A DNA stretch of 64,000 nucleotides from Antedon bifida (lineage: Eukaryota; Echinodermata; Crinoidea; Comatulida; Antedonidae), in contig OY727097.1 in NCBI GenBank assembly GCA_963402885.1, positions 28,327,401-28,391,400 on the forward strand. Direction: 5' to 3'. The position numbers and the translations under genes were made by a program. Position 1 is the first letter of the stretch, and every line of letters starts with the position of its first letter. This document shows positions 34,773 through 44,592 of the stretch, one piece after another. The notes under the pieces were generated by a model that saw only the letters and a list, made by a program, of their open reading frames with translations, had not been told where the DNA came from and searched no databases.

Positions 34773-34960
34773 TAAGCGTGGTTCCCACTAGAACGCAACG
34801 CAATGACGTATCGATGCAAAGTGATGTATTGCGTAATCACAAGTGGGAACCGACGACGCAACAGTGCTGTACAAATCGCAGGTTTGATTTCACGCAGGCG
34901 GGGGCAAACACAATGATTGGAAGGGCACTTTCTTACGTCGCTAGTGGAAACCAAGCTTAA
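34773..34960. mobile_element. MITE family B, long subfamily, copy 3 (inverted)
   Basis: Ends AGCGTGGTTCCCACTAG and CTAGTGGAAACCAAGCT. The interior is the reverse complement of the copies at 15.0 and 32.7 kb (AATCACAAGTGGGAACCG precedes CAGGTTTGATTTCACGC). Flanks TTA and TAA. The overlapping frames on both strands are side effects of its palindromic structure. Confidence 0.85.
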
Positions 34961-35739
34961 GAAGGCAAGAGTATGACATATCTAACAATACAATTTAACT
35001 TTGAAATTATACTATAGTTATGAGTGTATATACACAATTGTTTGTTCGTTATTTCTTTCAATTGTAAGTGTACGTCTTAAATCAATACTTCAGTTTTATA
35101 GTCCCTTCTTCTATTTTAATTAGATGTTCTATTCATTTTGTTCAAATATTCTTATTTTGCATGCAGATACTGCAACCAATAAAACAACCCGATTGAATTT
35201 CAGACACCTTAAGCTTAATTTACATCCGAACTCGTAGTTGCCGAAATATTCCATGTACATTTGAATTTCGTTTATTTCTTTAATTTCCGTTGAGACCTTG
35301 CAGAAGAAATATCATTAGAATCTTCAACGTTGCTATCAATTTACTGATAAAGGCCGTTATTTCATTCGTTTCAAGATTTATGAAAATAACGATCGCGAAA
35401 ATTAAGAGAACGCGAAAAGTGAGCCATGGCCGACCTAAAGGCATATCATGACCTATCATTTACATTGTGTAAAACATTTAGGACTTCAGCAAGAACGAAT
35501 TTGAATGTTACATTATATCATTAAAAACATCCTTAGTAATAACATTATTTAGCGTAGACACATTTTAACTAAGCCCATTCACCATAGGGCATGAAGAGTT
35601 AGGGCGCCATGGGAGGAGTTTGATGGTAGTTAGTTAGATACGTCATGCAATATCGTATGCATTGTATTACGGTACATTACCACACATGATATAGGCTCTA
35701 ATGCTTAGTCCAGAGACGCAATACAAGGAAGTACGAAAC

Positions 35740-35882
35740 GTAAAGCTTGATTCTTACTAGAACGTAACGCAAGGACGTAAACGCAACGCAAGCGTGTTGA
35801 CCAATGATAGGAACAGTTCGAATAATCCATCGCTTGTGATTGGTCAAATCTTGCGTTGCATCTCTAGTGGGAACCAAGCATT
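35740..35882. mobile_element. MITE family B, copy 7
   Basis: Ends AGCTTGATTCTTACTAG and CTCTAGTGGGAACCAAGC. The left CCAAT box reads GACCAATGATAGG and the right one TGTGATTGGTCAAATC. A second degenerate core follows directly at 35883-35990 (GACCAATCACAACCGATG, then GTGGGAACCGAAC), suggesting an adjacent older copy. Confidence 0.8.
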
Positions 35883-35990
35883 AGTGGTTTGACCAATCAC
35901 AACCGATGAATCGTCAACTCGCGTAACGCATCGACACAAAATGACGTAAGAGTATAACCTTCCGAGTAAGGATCGGGGTGGGAACCGAAC

Positions 35991-37360
35991 ACCGTTTTCT
36001 GCACTGCTTAACATTTCTTTTTACTTAAGCTAACATATTGATATTAATGTCAGACTCGTGTTTTAATACAAAACTATATAGCTACTTTCTTTAACTACAT
36101 TAATGTTATATGGTATATTACGCCTGTTACGGTTGCAGCACTCGGTTACTTACGGTCGTTACAACAAGCCCATATCAATGTTCAACTAATCAGAGCCAAG
36201 TCAATATACAACCGACCTTATTTGTGTAGAAATTAAACCTAAATAACCTCTAAAAAACACAAACCATTTCATTTCACTTGTCTTATGCGTAATGCCTATT
36301 TATATATAACAACGAGCGCAATAAAATAAGGAGAAGTTGTAATATATCCTGCATGGTAAAACACGTTTAGTATAAGCGGGTAAAGTTGACGGAAAAAGCC
36401 AACGCAAGTCTTTATGTATATTTTAATTTATGGAAATTATGTGACCACGATAAATTTTTGCGACGATTTTTATTGTTTCGTTTGTGTAAGAACGTCTTAT
36501 ATTAATACATGCTTGTAATACTATTGTTAAAGATGTATTACGGTACACAGCCACCCACCACCCACAAACATAAAAAAAAACATTTTTGAGTTGTTTCGAT
36601 CCAATTTTCTGTCAACGTGGATAACTATTATGTGATATTAAAATGGAATATTTAACAACATTAAAACAAATTATTTTAGAGGGACAATATCTCTTTAATT
36701 AAGGGATTCTTTTTTTATATGCACTCAAGATGGACGATGCTTCGAAAGTTTAACAAATCATTCTTTAAAGTCAAAGATCGATAGCCCTTTCGTATCTTAC
36801 TTATATCATCGGTTTCTTATTTCAATTAGTATAGTATAGATCTTGAAATTTTAATTACAAAAAGGTTTTAGTAAGTCTTATTTTGAAATAAATTATCTAT
36901 CTTTCTCTTTTTATGGTAAAAGGAGTTTGTGTGGACTCGAAATAATAATCTTATAATAATACTCATAGTAGACAAGTCATCAATAACTATCTTTTGTAGT
37001 AAGCTATACAGAATACAAATATCATAAATTGATGCCGATTGGTGATAAACTTAATTTAACAAATACAGTATTAATCGCACATGTTTTAAGATACTAGAGA
37101 TTACCATTATGATTGCTGATGATTACAGCTGGTATTTACACTATATACAAATGGTATTCGGTTAATACATCCATTATAAGAGTTAAGACCTTTTAAATTA
37201 TAGATGCCGTACAGTCAACTCTTTAATTAACAACGATCATATTTTGGTCTCTGAAGAGCTTGCGTTCGGCCATTAAAAATGTAGTAAAACATTAATACAA
37301 TTAAAATTAATAATTATATCGCTATAAAATCGTTATCCCATGAGTCTAATTTGATTAAAT
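35991..37360. other. Intergenic with a family H right end
   Basis: At about 36575-36700, CGATCCAATTTTCTGTCAAC, GGATAACTATTATGTGATAT and GAGGGACAATATC match the right half of dispersed family H. GGGACAAT mirrors the ATTGTCCCC left end, so the intact element probably had inverted termini. Nothing else was recognised. Confidence 0.45.
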
Positions 37361-37364
37361 TTAA

Positions 37365-37457
37365 TCGTCGAGAGGACGAAGAGGCAACGCAAGCATGTTG
37401 ACAAATCCCTTGCGTTGCATCTACGTCCTTGCACCCAATAATGGGAACTGAGCTTTG
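37365..37457. mobile_element. MITE family B fragment
   Basis: GGCAACGCAAGCATGTTGAC, CCTTGCGTTGCATCTACGTC and AATGGGAACTGAGCTTT are recognisable. The right CCAAT box and the left terminus are lost. Confidence 0.55.
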
Positions 37458-37924
37458 GTCAGTACGAGCACGTAGGAAGTTTAATTTCTCCATAGTATAA
37501 TGGGACACACATGCGACAATAAGAAATACGTTGATACATTACATCAAGGTTACAAATTGGCAATATGATAAAGAATAGTCTCAACAAAAATATATATGCC
37601 ACATATGGTATAATAAATGAAGTTAAGATAAACGTTGGTTCACAATATAATACTGTAATAAGATATGTTTATATATTGGGACACATCGAAGTAGAATGGT
37701 TTCAAAACGTTTGTTTATAGCGTAAAGCATTATATTATAGGGGTATAGCAGGGTGTTACCAATTGATCATAGCTGAATTATCATTTTGTAAATAAGACAA
37801 TTGATTCAATAGCTAACCATTTGTATATGTATTCACTTTAGCAACATCAACATGGTTTTAGCAATTTTAAAACACATGATGCAGATATGTACAGTAAAAA
37901 CACATCTTTTTGTGAGTACAACAT

Positions 37925-38030
37925 GTGCGCGTTCAATTAATGATTACAATTGTACGCGCGCGTTCAATTAATGATTACAATTGTACGCGCGCGTTCAAGT
38001 AATGATGAACATTGTACGCGCGCGTCAATT
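37925..38030. repeat. Three-copy 34 bp tandem repeat
   Basis: GCGCGTTCAATTAATGATTA followed by CAATTGTACGC occurs twice almost exactly, then a third diverged copy ends ACGCGCGCGTCAATT. Each junction forms an alternating GC run (CGCGCGCG). It lies about 0.8 kb beyond the 3' end of the GPCR gene. Confidence 0.75.
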
Positions 38031-38810
38031 TTGTGACATTGACTTTCTATGCTGAATTTTCAGTTTATACAGCTTATGTACATTACTATGTGAATATATC
38101 GTAAGTAGATAGGGTCATTTACAATACTCCATTAGCGGGGGAAAACGGTATTCAGACCAATCACAAATAATTATCTCAGCGCTCATTATAACACATTATA
38201 TAATAGAATGCATTCATTCATTCATCACAGAGCTAATTTCAGCTGTTGATGTTTAGAAATTGCTCACAAAATGCATTAATGTTAATAAGATAGAATATCT
38301 GGGGATTAAAATAGACAGGGTTTTTGGTATACCACCTGCTAACAGTATTATGCAGTTTGGCAGAGTGTCTACATACACAAATAGATTTCTAGTTACAAAA
38401 TACCGAAATACAGTTTTTACGCAGTAGGCCATGTACAGTAAGCGCAATGCATTTTTAGATATATATATCTATATACATGCTTTTCAAGAAATATTGTTCC
38501 TTCAACACATAATACAATACTAATTTTAAAAGTTATATTTTTTTCAAAGGAACAATATATCTGTAATGGTCAAATCTTACATTGGCCTATATTTTTGATT
38601 TATATAGAAACATTTTTTTAGATAATAATTACATAATTTAAAGAACAAAACGTTTAACGAATAACATTGATTTCATATGCACATATTATTGTTCCGTTGA
38701 ATCAACTGTTACATAATGTATAGCTCACGTGGACATAATGTCAATGACGTTTGACTGCGCGTAAATAAACGTCAGAATGTCAATGACGCGCGTAACTAAA
38801 CGTCAGAGGG
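38031..38810 (-). other. GPCR gene 3' flank
   Basis: A+T-rich region containing the 3' UTR of the minus-strand GPCR. A short direct repeat at 38737-38812 (AATGTCAATGACG, then TAAACGTCAGA) sits next to the stop codon. I could not select a poly(A) signal. Confidence 0.35.
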
Positions 38811-39998
38811 TCAAGTACAAGTCGTGTACAAGTTCCCCGTCGGTGTTGTAAGTTGATGCGTTACAGTCATATTTCGACCGGTCTTTTTAGATCCGGATTC
38901 TTCCGAGTTAGTACGAAACAACAACTTACGCCGCACGTTGCATTTCAGAGCGTCGCAATACGCCTGTCGGTAACGCTTACTCATTAGATTATAAACTATC
39001 GGATTTACGGCGGAATTGACGTAAAGCATAAGACGGGCGAACTGACCCCATGAGTTGAACAACTCTTGTGACAATACGTGAACATTACTTACAGTTTCTC
39101 CAGTAATCACGAGCGAAAAGATCTCAAACGGTGCCAGACATACGAAAAACACTAAACCATTAACAATAAGCATACGTGCAACTTGGTTACGGATCCGTAA
39201 ATTTTTCACGTTTGTCGGTCTGTGACGATCGGTGGTACCAACACGGTGGTTTAAACTGTTAATGATATTGTAATATATAATGCAATTGGCAATGAACGCA
39301 GCGAAGAAGGGTAGGGTTTGGACGAGTGATGCAAAGCTCGTATACCACGGAGTTATCCCCGTACACTTAAAAATTCGTCCTTCTTGGTACAGCTCACCAT
39401 GGCCCGACGGAGTCGTTGAATTCCACCATAAACAGTACGATACGTTTCCCCAGTTGCTGGGTGATATTAAAATGGAAAGAAGAAACGCTACTAACCAAGC
39501 GGACGTAATGAGGCGAACTGTTCGTTCTTTAGCGCCGATTTTTAGACGGTGCTTTAACGGACGACAAATGGCGTAAAACCTTTCCACAGCCGCCAATGTT
39601 ACAAGAAAAACCGACGAAAAGAAAGTCATATCTGTAATAAAGTATACAACGATACAACCGACTTGACCCATCATGGATTGATCGTCAACATACGGCGATG
39701 ACAGAAGCCGCCATAGTTTTTCTCCGATGGCTACGACCAGAAATATCAAATCAGAAATTGCTAAACTTTGCAGATATAAGTTAGTTATTGTTCTCATCCT
39801 CTGAACAAGAGTTACAACAACAAGAAATGTCACATTACCCATAATTCCGACCACAAGAATAGCTGGCATTATAAGTGTAATGATGATTTTGTCCACTTTA
39901 TCGTAGTAAACACTATCCGACCCCATACTGTCAATACATTTCATGTCCGCCATCGTATCGTTTGAAGCAACAGTGGTCGATAACGATGTCATTTTCAC
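38811..39998 (-). CDS. Class A (rhodopsin-like) neuropeptide-type GPCR
   Basis: Encodes 395 residues without introns and with seven hydrophobic helices. Landmarks: N-terminal NDT sequon (13-15); GN at 54-55 in TM1; LAISD with D83 in TM2; C115 before TM3; ERF at 139-141 in place of DRY, followed by YAICRPLKHR; W168 in TM4; C189 and C212 plus two sequons in extracellular loop 2; P230 in TM5; CLAP at 287-290 in place of CWxP; NPIVY at 332-336 in TM7. A C-terminal tail of about 60 residues is rich in Ser, Thr and basic residues. The overall pattern is closest to peptide receptors of the TRH/ghrelin/neuromedin U type as I know them. The ligand cannot be assigned, and the ERF and CLAP variants argue for a divergent lineage. 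It would signal through G proteins at the plasma membrane. Confidence 0.9.
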   Translation of the reverse strand: MKMTSLSTTVASNDTMADMKCIDSMGSDSVYYDKVDKIIITLIMPAILVVGIMGNVTFLVVVTLVQRMRTITNLYLQSLAISDLIFLVVAIGEKLWRLLSSPYVDDQSMMGQVGCIVVYFITDMTFFSSVFLVTLAAVERFYAICRPLKHRLKIGAKERTVRLITSAWLVAFLLSILISPSNWGNVSYCLWWNSTTPSGHGELYQEGRIFKCTGITPWYTSFASLVQTLPFFAAFIANCIIYYNIINSLNHRVGTTDRHRPTNVKNLRIRNQVARMLIVNGLVFFVCLAPFEIFSLVITGETVSNVHVLSQELFNSWGQFARLMLYVNSAVNPIVYNLMSKRYRQAYCDALKCNVRRKLLFRTNSEESGSKKTGRNMTVTHQLTTPTGNLYTTCT

Positions 39999-40492
39999 AA
40001 TTGTGTTGCTACATCCAGTTTTGTTCTATCGATTTCGTTCTTGATATAATTCCTGTATAACTGTATACTATCGATATTAACAAATTATACAATGTTAAAT
40101 ATGAGTTCACTGAAGAATAATACGATTGAGTTAGAGAGTCGACGACGAACACGTGTTTGCGCGTACCAGGCGATATTGAAACTGAAGTGTCAAAAGCGCG
40201 GTTATTTTAGAAGATCACAACAATTTGGCATTCATTTTGCTAGGTTTTCATTGGTCGATATAATGTTTACGTATTCACACATTTCAATATGCAATATCAT
40301 CAAGGCAATATTCCATCTAATAAATATTTCTTATGTGAGAAAGATAATAGTAATTACATCGTGATGTAATATTAAATCGAAGAAGCTCGACGGTCCAACA
40401 AAGTCATTAAAAACTTTTAACTGCTGTAATCTTGCTGAGGCTTACGACGACGAAACGGCCAACGAACCAAGCATTGGTTTTGTAGATTGCAC

Positions 40493-40504
40493 GACTATTT
40501 ATAG
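40493..40504 (-). promoter_or_regulatory. Candidate TATA box of the GPCR gene
   Basis: The minus strand reads CCTATAAATAGT, a good TATA match about 500 bp before the start codon. A start about 30 bp downstream would give a 5' UTR of roughly 460 bases. A TAGGCCTA octamer overlaps its upstream edge. A TATA match in A+T-rich DNA is weak evidence by itself. Confidence 0.3.
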
Positions 40505-42450
40505 GCCTAATTATTCGCAATTGTGAACAGTAAACGGACGGACTTACGGCCTAAGTCCACAAAAGTATGTTATTATGAGTATCTTCTAAGCAAGATGATT
40601 TACTGCAAAGCATCGATCTCATCGATGGGAGATATTGAGACAAATAAGTATCCTCGCACTGGATGCAGCTTGCTGCTTGATTCGTTAATAACCGTTGCAT
40701 TCGTTATGACTATGACAGGCTGATATCGCCTTAAATCGTCCTAGAAAATCATTCTCACTCTGACTTAAGCGACTGATTTGAGTGAAAATAACTAATGAAG
40801 CGGACAGACTCAGCAGGTTTGTCCTTAGTTCTTCGTTTGGAAAGCTGCAGACCGACACTTAACAATACAACCACATCAAACAATCGTGTTAAAGTCGGTG
40901 TTTTCTAAGGTTTTTTGTTTCAAAATAATTGTATATCATCAAATAGAGGACTTTGCATCATTGCTTATATTGTGAATATGTGAATGATTTTGTGCGGATT
41001 GTTAGTCGTGGGGCGCTAATCCTGCGATTAAGGATGCCTCGGTCTGTTGTAATGAAATAGGCATACAAAGCTAGCGCGCATGCGCTGCTTATGTCAAACT
41101 AAATCGAAAATACAGTATACCATGGAGAAATAATAATACTTATTATTTTCCATATGAGTATATATATTAACGAAATGTACTAGCCTATATTAATTGGAAT
41201 GTGATTTTCTTTGTATGAATTGTTATGTATATAATATACGGTATATAGTTAATAGCGGTACCTGCAAATGCTAGTCATTTGTACGGGCCTTTGATACAAT
41301 TTTGTTGTAATGTAATAATAAAAAATAAAACGAAATAATTATGAAAATGTCGAAATAATACTTATGTATATTGGAACCAAATTATATTATATTATGATAT
41401 TTGTATATAGGCTAAACACTGCCGCCTCATCGAAGGTTATGCAGGTATGTGTAACTCGCTACTAATGAAAAAATCTGGGCTCTCTCTCTCCCTACAAAGA
41501 AAAAACACGTGCAATCTTAACAGTTCTGTGTCGCCGCTAAGTTACATTTTTCCAAAAATAACTACTATACATAATTAGTGGCAAAGTTAGCTTGAGTATG
41601 CATGACAAAGATCATTATGTATCTATCTATAGTCGGTAAACATAAGATGTCATTAGGATTGCAAATAAAATGAAATTAACATGTTGAAAACAAACTGAAG
41701 CACTGCACCCAATAATCGGTTTAGTGTCCAGAGTCAACATATACATTGTTTGTTATTTAGTCGAGCATTCTAACATACACTTAATACAGGTAAGTCACGG
41801 TACCATTTAACTGTGTATTAATACAAATTGTTCCAACCTGTTCGCAGACACGCGCCAAACTAAATGATATCGAAGGGAAAATATCAAGTCACGAATTGCT
41901 AGCCGGAAACAGAGAACTCGATATGCAATCGTCACGACTCCAACGCAATAATGAGAAGTTAGTTATATGACTTTACTAGCGGTGTTTACCTCATCTTAAA
42001 CATAGATGTTACATTTAAGACGATTTCTGAACATTTTCTAATAACTCAATGATTAGTGGCTTAATCTAAGCAATTCTAGCAAAGTGGTCACGTGTGTGGA
42101 ATCGGTTTTTACCGCCACTGTAAATAATAAAACACATAAACATCAACCCATGTATTCACATGGTACCTTGTAATTAACGGCTGTTACATACATTTTTTTT
42201 TTGCAATTAATAATTAGCGTAATGTATAGTGACATCATAAACCACTGGGGGTACGCATGCGCATCGTGGTGAACTCCAAAGCACGATCTCTTTTAATTTT
42301 TATAAATTACAAATTTCTAAATAAATTATGCCAAGATAAATTCTAATAAATAGTAATATTTGAAAAAAAATTGATATTAACGAATGTAAATATTGAAAGT
42401 AGGCCTACGACAAAACAAGAAAGAATGTAATGGTGAATTGATTGATGGGA
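40505..42450. other. Intergenic, nothing firm
   Basis: No gene was recognised. An NRF1-like palindrome GCGCATGCGC occurs at 41076-41085, and a similar CGCATGCGCA at about 42255. Both are rare words in such A+T-rich sequence, but no promoter could be tied to them. Confidence 0.4.
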
Positions 42451-42454
42451 ACGT

Positions 42455-42545
42455 GATATTATACATTGGTTGTAACGAAGTCTGCTTTGAGCAAATTGCA
42501 ATGTTTTTGGTTCAAATCCTGGTCCATCCATAGTTTCCAGTGGTC
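42455..42545 (+). mobile_element. tRNA-like SINE head, degraded
   Basis: Contains B box GGTTCAAATCC at 42509-42519 with an upstream A-box-like TTGGTTGTAACG at a tRNA-like distance. Layout resembles the heads at 8.6 and 9.9 kb. No tail was recognised. Confidence 0.45.
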
Positions 42546-42626
42546 GTATTTAATATCACACATATCATCACTTAATAATAAGTAAAGTATTTCACGTCAA
42601 TAAAGATCGTAGCGTTACCATTAAAA

Positions 42627-42698
42627 AGTGGTATTCACTTAAAAATAAACAAAGGTGTACATTTTAAGCTTGTCACAGTGCGATTGGTGAATACGGAC
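42627..42698. mobile_element. Short relative of the GTGGCCGTATTCACC MITE
   Basis: GTGGTATTCACTTAA on the left and TTGGTGAATACGGAC on the right resemble the ends of the element at 12478-12672, with most of the interior missing. Confidence 0.5.
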
Positions 42699-42745
42699 TT
42701 ACGATTTCTCTTGCACACTACCAGAGACATACATATCGATAGGAC

Positions 42746-42779
42746 CATGGAGGAAATATACATATATATTTCCTCCATG
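42746..42779. repeat. 34 bp near-perfect palindrome
   Basis: CATGGAGGAAATAT on the left is the exact reverse complement of ATATTTCCTCCATG on the right, with a 6-base ACATAT centre. Function unknown. Confidence 0.75.
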
Positions 42780-43401
42780 ATAGGACATACTGTCAAAGGA
42801 CTGTTAGGAGTTCCTATCTTGGCTAGGCGAACTCAGTGTCCTGTTGTTAGATAGTTTATCTTATGGCCTATGATAGGTGCCTCATAGGGCCTACGTGATA
42901 CTTTATTACATAATTTGCTTGCTGTTTGACTTATATTTACGAAATTCTCGAGAAATATTCGAGATGGTTCTCCTCAACACCTTCTGTCAGTTCCCAATAA
43001 TTAATTTTATAGATCAATAATAAATTCTGTTAAATTATTTCAAATGACAGCCTAGCTGTGATTTATCGACCACCTATGCATGCATGATTAATTACCTTCA
43101 ATTGAAAATCAATATATCTTATTGTAATTAACAAATTAAAATAGAATTAGTGGTTTATTTTTAGATTTGTATTCACGATATTGTCAATTAATTAATATTG
43201 ACAGGATAAAAAATATATCCTATTTTAATCTATAAATTATAAACAAAATAGAGTATATTTAAATAGGCCTATTTAAATGCAAATATAATTAATACTAATA
43301 GCATTAACAATTTATTAAATTTACGACATTTTAAAAGTACAGCGCACTACTTCTCGTTCACTGCTTAGAAAAGGTGTCGACTTGCTACATGTTGAATATG
43401 T
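42780..43401. other. Intergenic, nothing recognised
   Basis: Very A+T-rich, with one AAATAGGCCTATTT palindrome at 43261. Confidence 0.45.
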
Positions 43402-43572
43402 TAAGCTCTGTCTACATTATCAAACTTTATGTGACAAAAAAAAATATTGATGTGCCCATATATGGATATGATGATGTCATATCACTACCATATTTATGCA
43501 TATCACTACCATATTTGGGACACATTGCACTTGTTTTGCCAATCTTGTTTGATAGTGTAGACAGAACTTTAA
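43402..43572. mobile_element. MITE family A, copy 9
   Basis: Complete ends flanked by TTA on both sides. Two internal CATATCACTACCATATTT blocks are present. The reading frame through it is a repeat artefact. Confidence 0.85.
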
Positions 43573-43736
43573 ACACACTGTACATTGGCAATTTAATACG
43601 AAACAAATTGGATTCAAATTGTTTATGTTTAGTCTAGTATAACTTTTAAAACTTGGATTGACATTTATCTGTTAATAACACACGTGCTTTTGCTGCGAAA
43701 AAAGAAACAATACAAATATAACACCAAAGGAGCCGT

Positions 43737-43897
43737 AGTCTGTCTACACTATCAAACTAGTTTGACAAAAAAATGTGATGTGCCCAAATATGGTAGTGAT
43801 ATGCCCAAATATGGTAGTGATATGACATCATCATGTCCATATATGGGCACATCATATTTTTTGTCACATACAGTTTGATAGTGTAGACAGAGCTTTA
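43737..43897. mobile_element. MITE family A, copy 10
   Basis: First element of the array. The left end is damaged (CCGTAGTCTGTCTACACT), the right end intact. Two AAATATGGTAGTGATATG blocks. Confidence 0.82.
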
Positions 43898-44021
43898 AAC
43901 AATTCTATTCACGTCACGGACAAACATTTGTTACGGTATATCATCCATCCCAAAAATTATCAATTTCATTTTTTTTCAAAGTTGATTCTGATTCAGATTG
44001 TCAAAAATTCAAAACTATTAC

Positions 44022-44183
44022 TTAAGCTCTGTCTACACTATCAAACTAGTTTGACAAAAAAAATGTGATGTGCCCAAATATGGCAGTGATGTGCCCAAAT
44101 ATAGTAGTGATATAACATTATCATGTCCATATGGGCACATCACATTTTTCACATAAAGTTTGATAGTGTAGACAGAGCTTTAA
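44022..44183. mobile_element. MITE family A, copy 11
   Basis: Second array element, complete ends with TTA on both sides. Right arm carries a deletion (CACATTTTTCACATAAAG lacks the usual TTTTTGT). Confidence 0.85.
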
Positions 44184-44306
44184 ACAATTCTATTCACGTC
44201 ACGGACAAACATTTGTTACGGTATATCATCCATCCCAAAAATTATCAATTTCATTTTTTTTCAAAGTTGATTCTGATTCAGATTGTCAAAAATTAAAAAC
44301 TATTAC

Positions 44307-44438
44307 TTAAGCTCTGTCTACACTATCAAACTAGTTTGACAAAAAAATGTGATGTGCCCAAATATGGTAGTGATATAACATTATCATGTCCATATATGGA
44401 CACATCACATTTTTCACATAAAGTAGACAGAGCTTTTA
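44307..44438. mobile_element. MITE family A, copy 12, right end truncated
   Basis: Third array element. It shares the CACATTTTTCACATAAAG deletion with copy 11, showing they duplicated after that mutation. TTTGATAGT is missing from the right repeat. Confidence 0.82.
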
Positions 44439-44559
44439 AACAATATACTATCCACGTCACAAACATTTGTTATCTTCGATATCATCCCTCCCAAAAATTT
44501 CAAATTTCATTGTAAAAAGTTGATTCTGATTTAGATTGTCAAAAATGAGACTATTACTT

Positions 44560-44592
44560 TAAAGCTTGGTTCCCACTTTGACGTAACGATTT
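44560..44592. mobile_element. MITE family B left terminus, solo
   Basis: AGCTTGGTTCCCACTTTGAC is followed by unrelated T-rich sequence. The right part is absent. Confidence 0.6.

Larger units (their letters stand above)
43737..44565. repeat. 285 bp tandem array of MITE family A plus flank (three units)
   Basis: The word CTGTCTACAC starts at 43740, 44029 and 44314. Each unit is a family A MITE followed by about 125 bp of the same flank (CAATTCTATTCACGTCACGG ... GATTCTGATTCAGATTGTC). The MITEs differ in internal repeat number, and the third has lost TTTGATAGT from its right end. The array ends at a family B terminus, AGCTTGGTTCCCACTTTG, from 44560. Unequal exchange between units is the simplest origin. 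Confidence 0.88.

Noticed and set aside
34772..34960. Two overlapping 60-codon frames on opposite strands
   Set aside because: Both lie in a palindromic MITE, so symmetry opens both strands.
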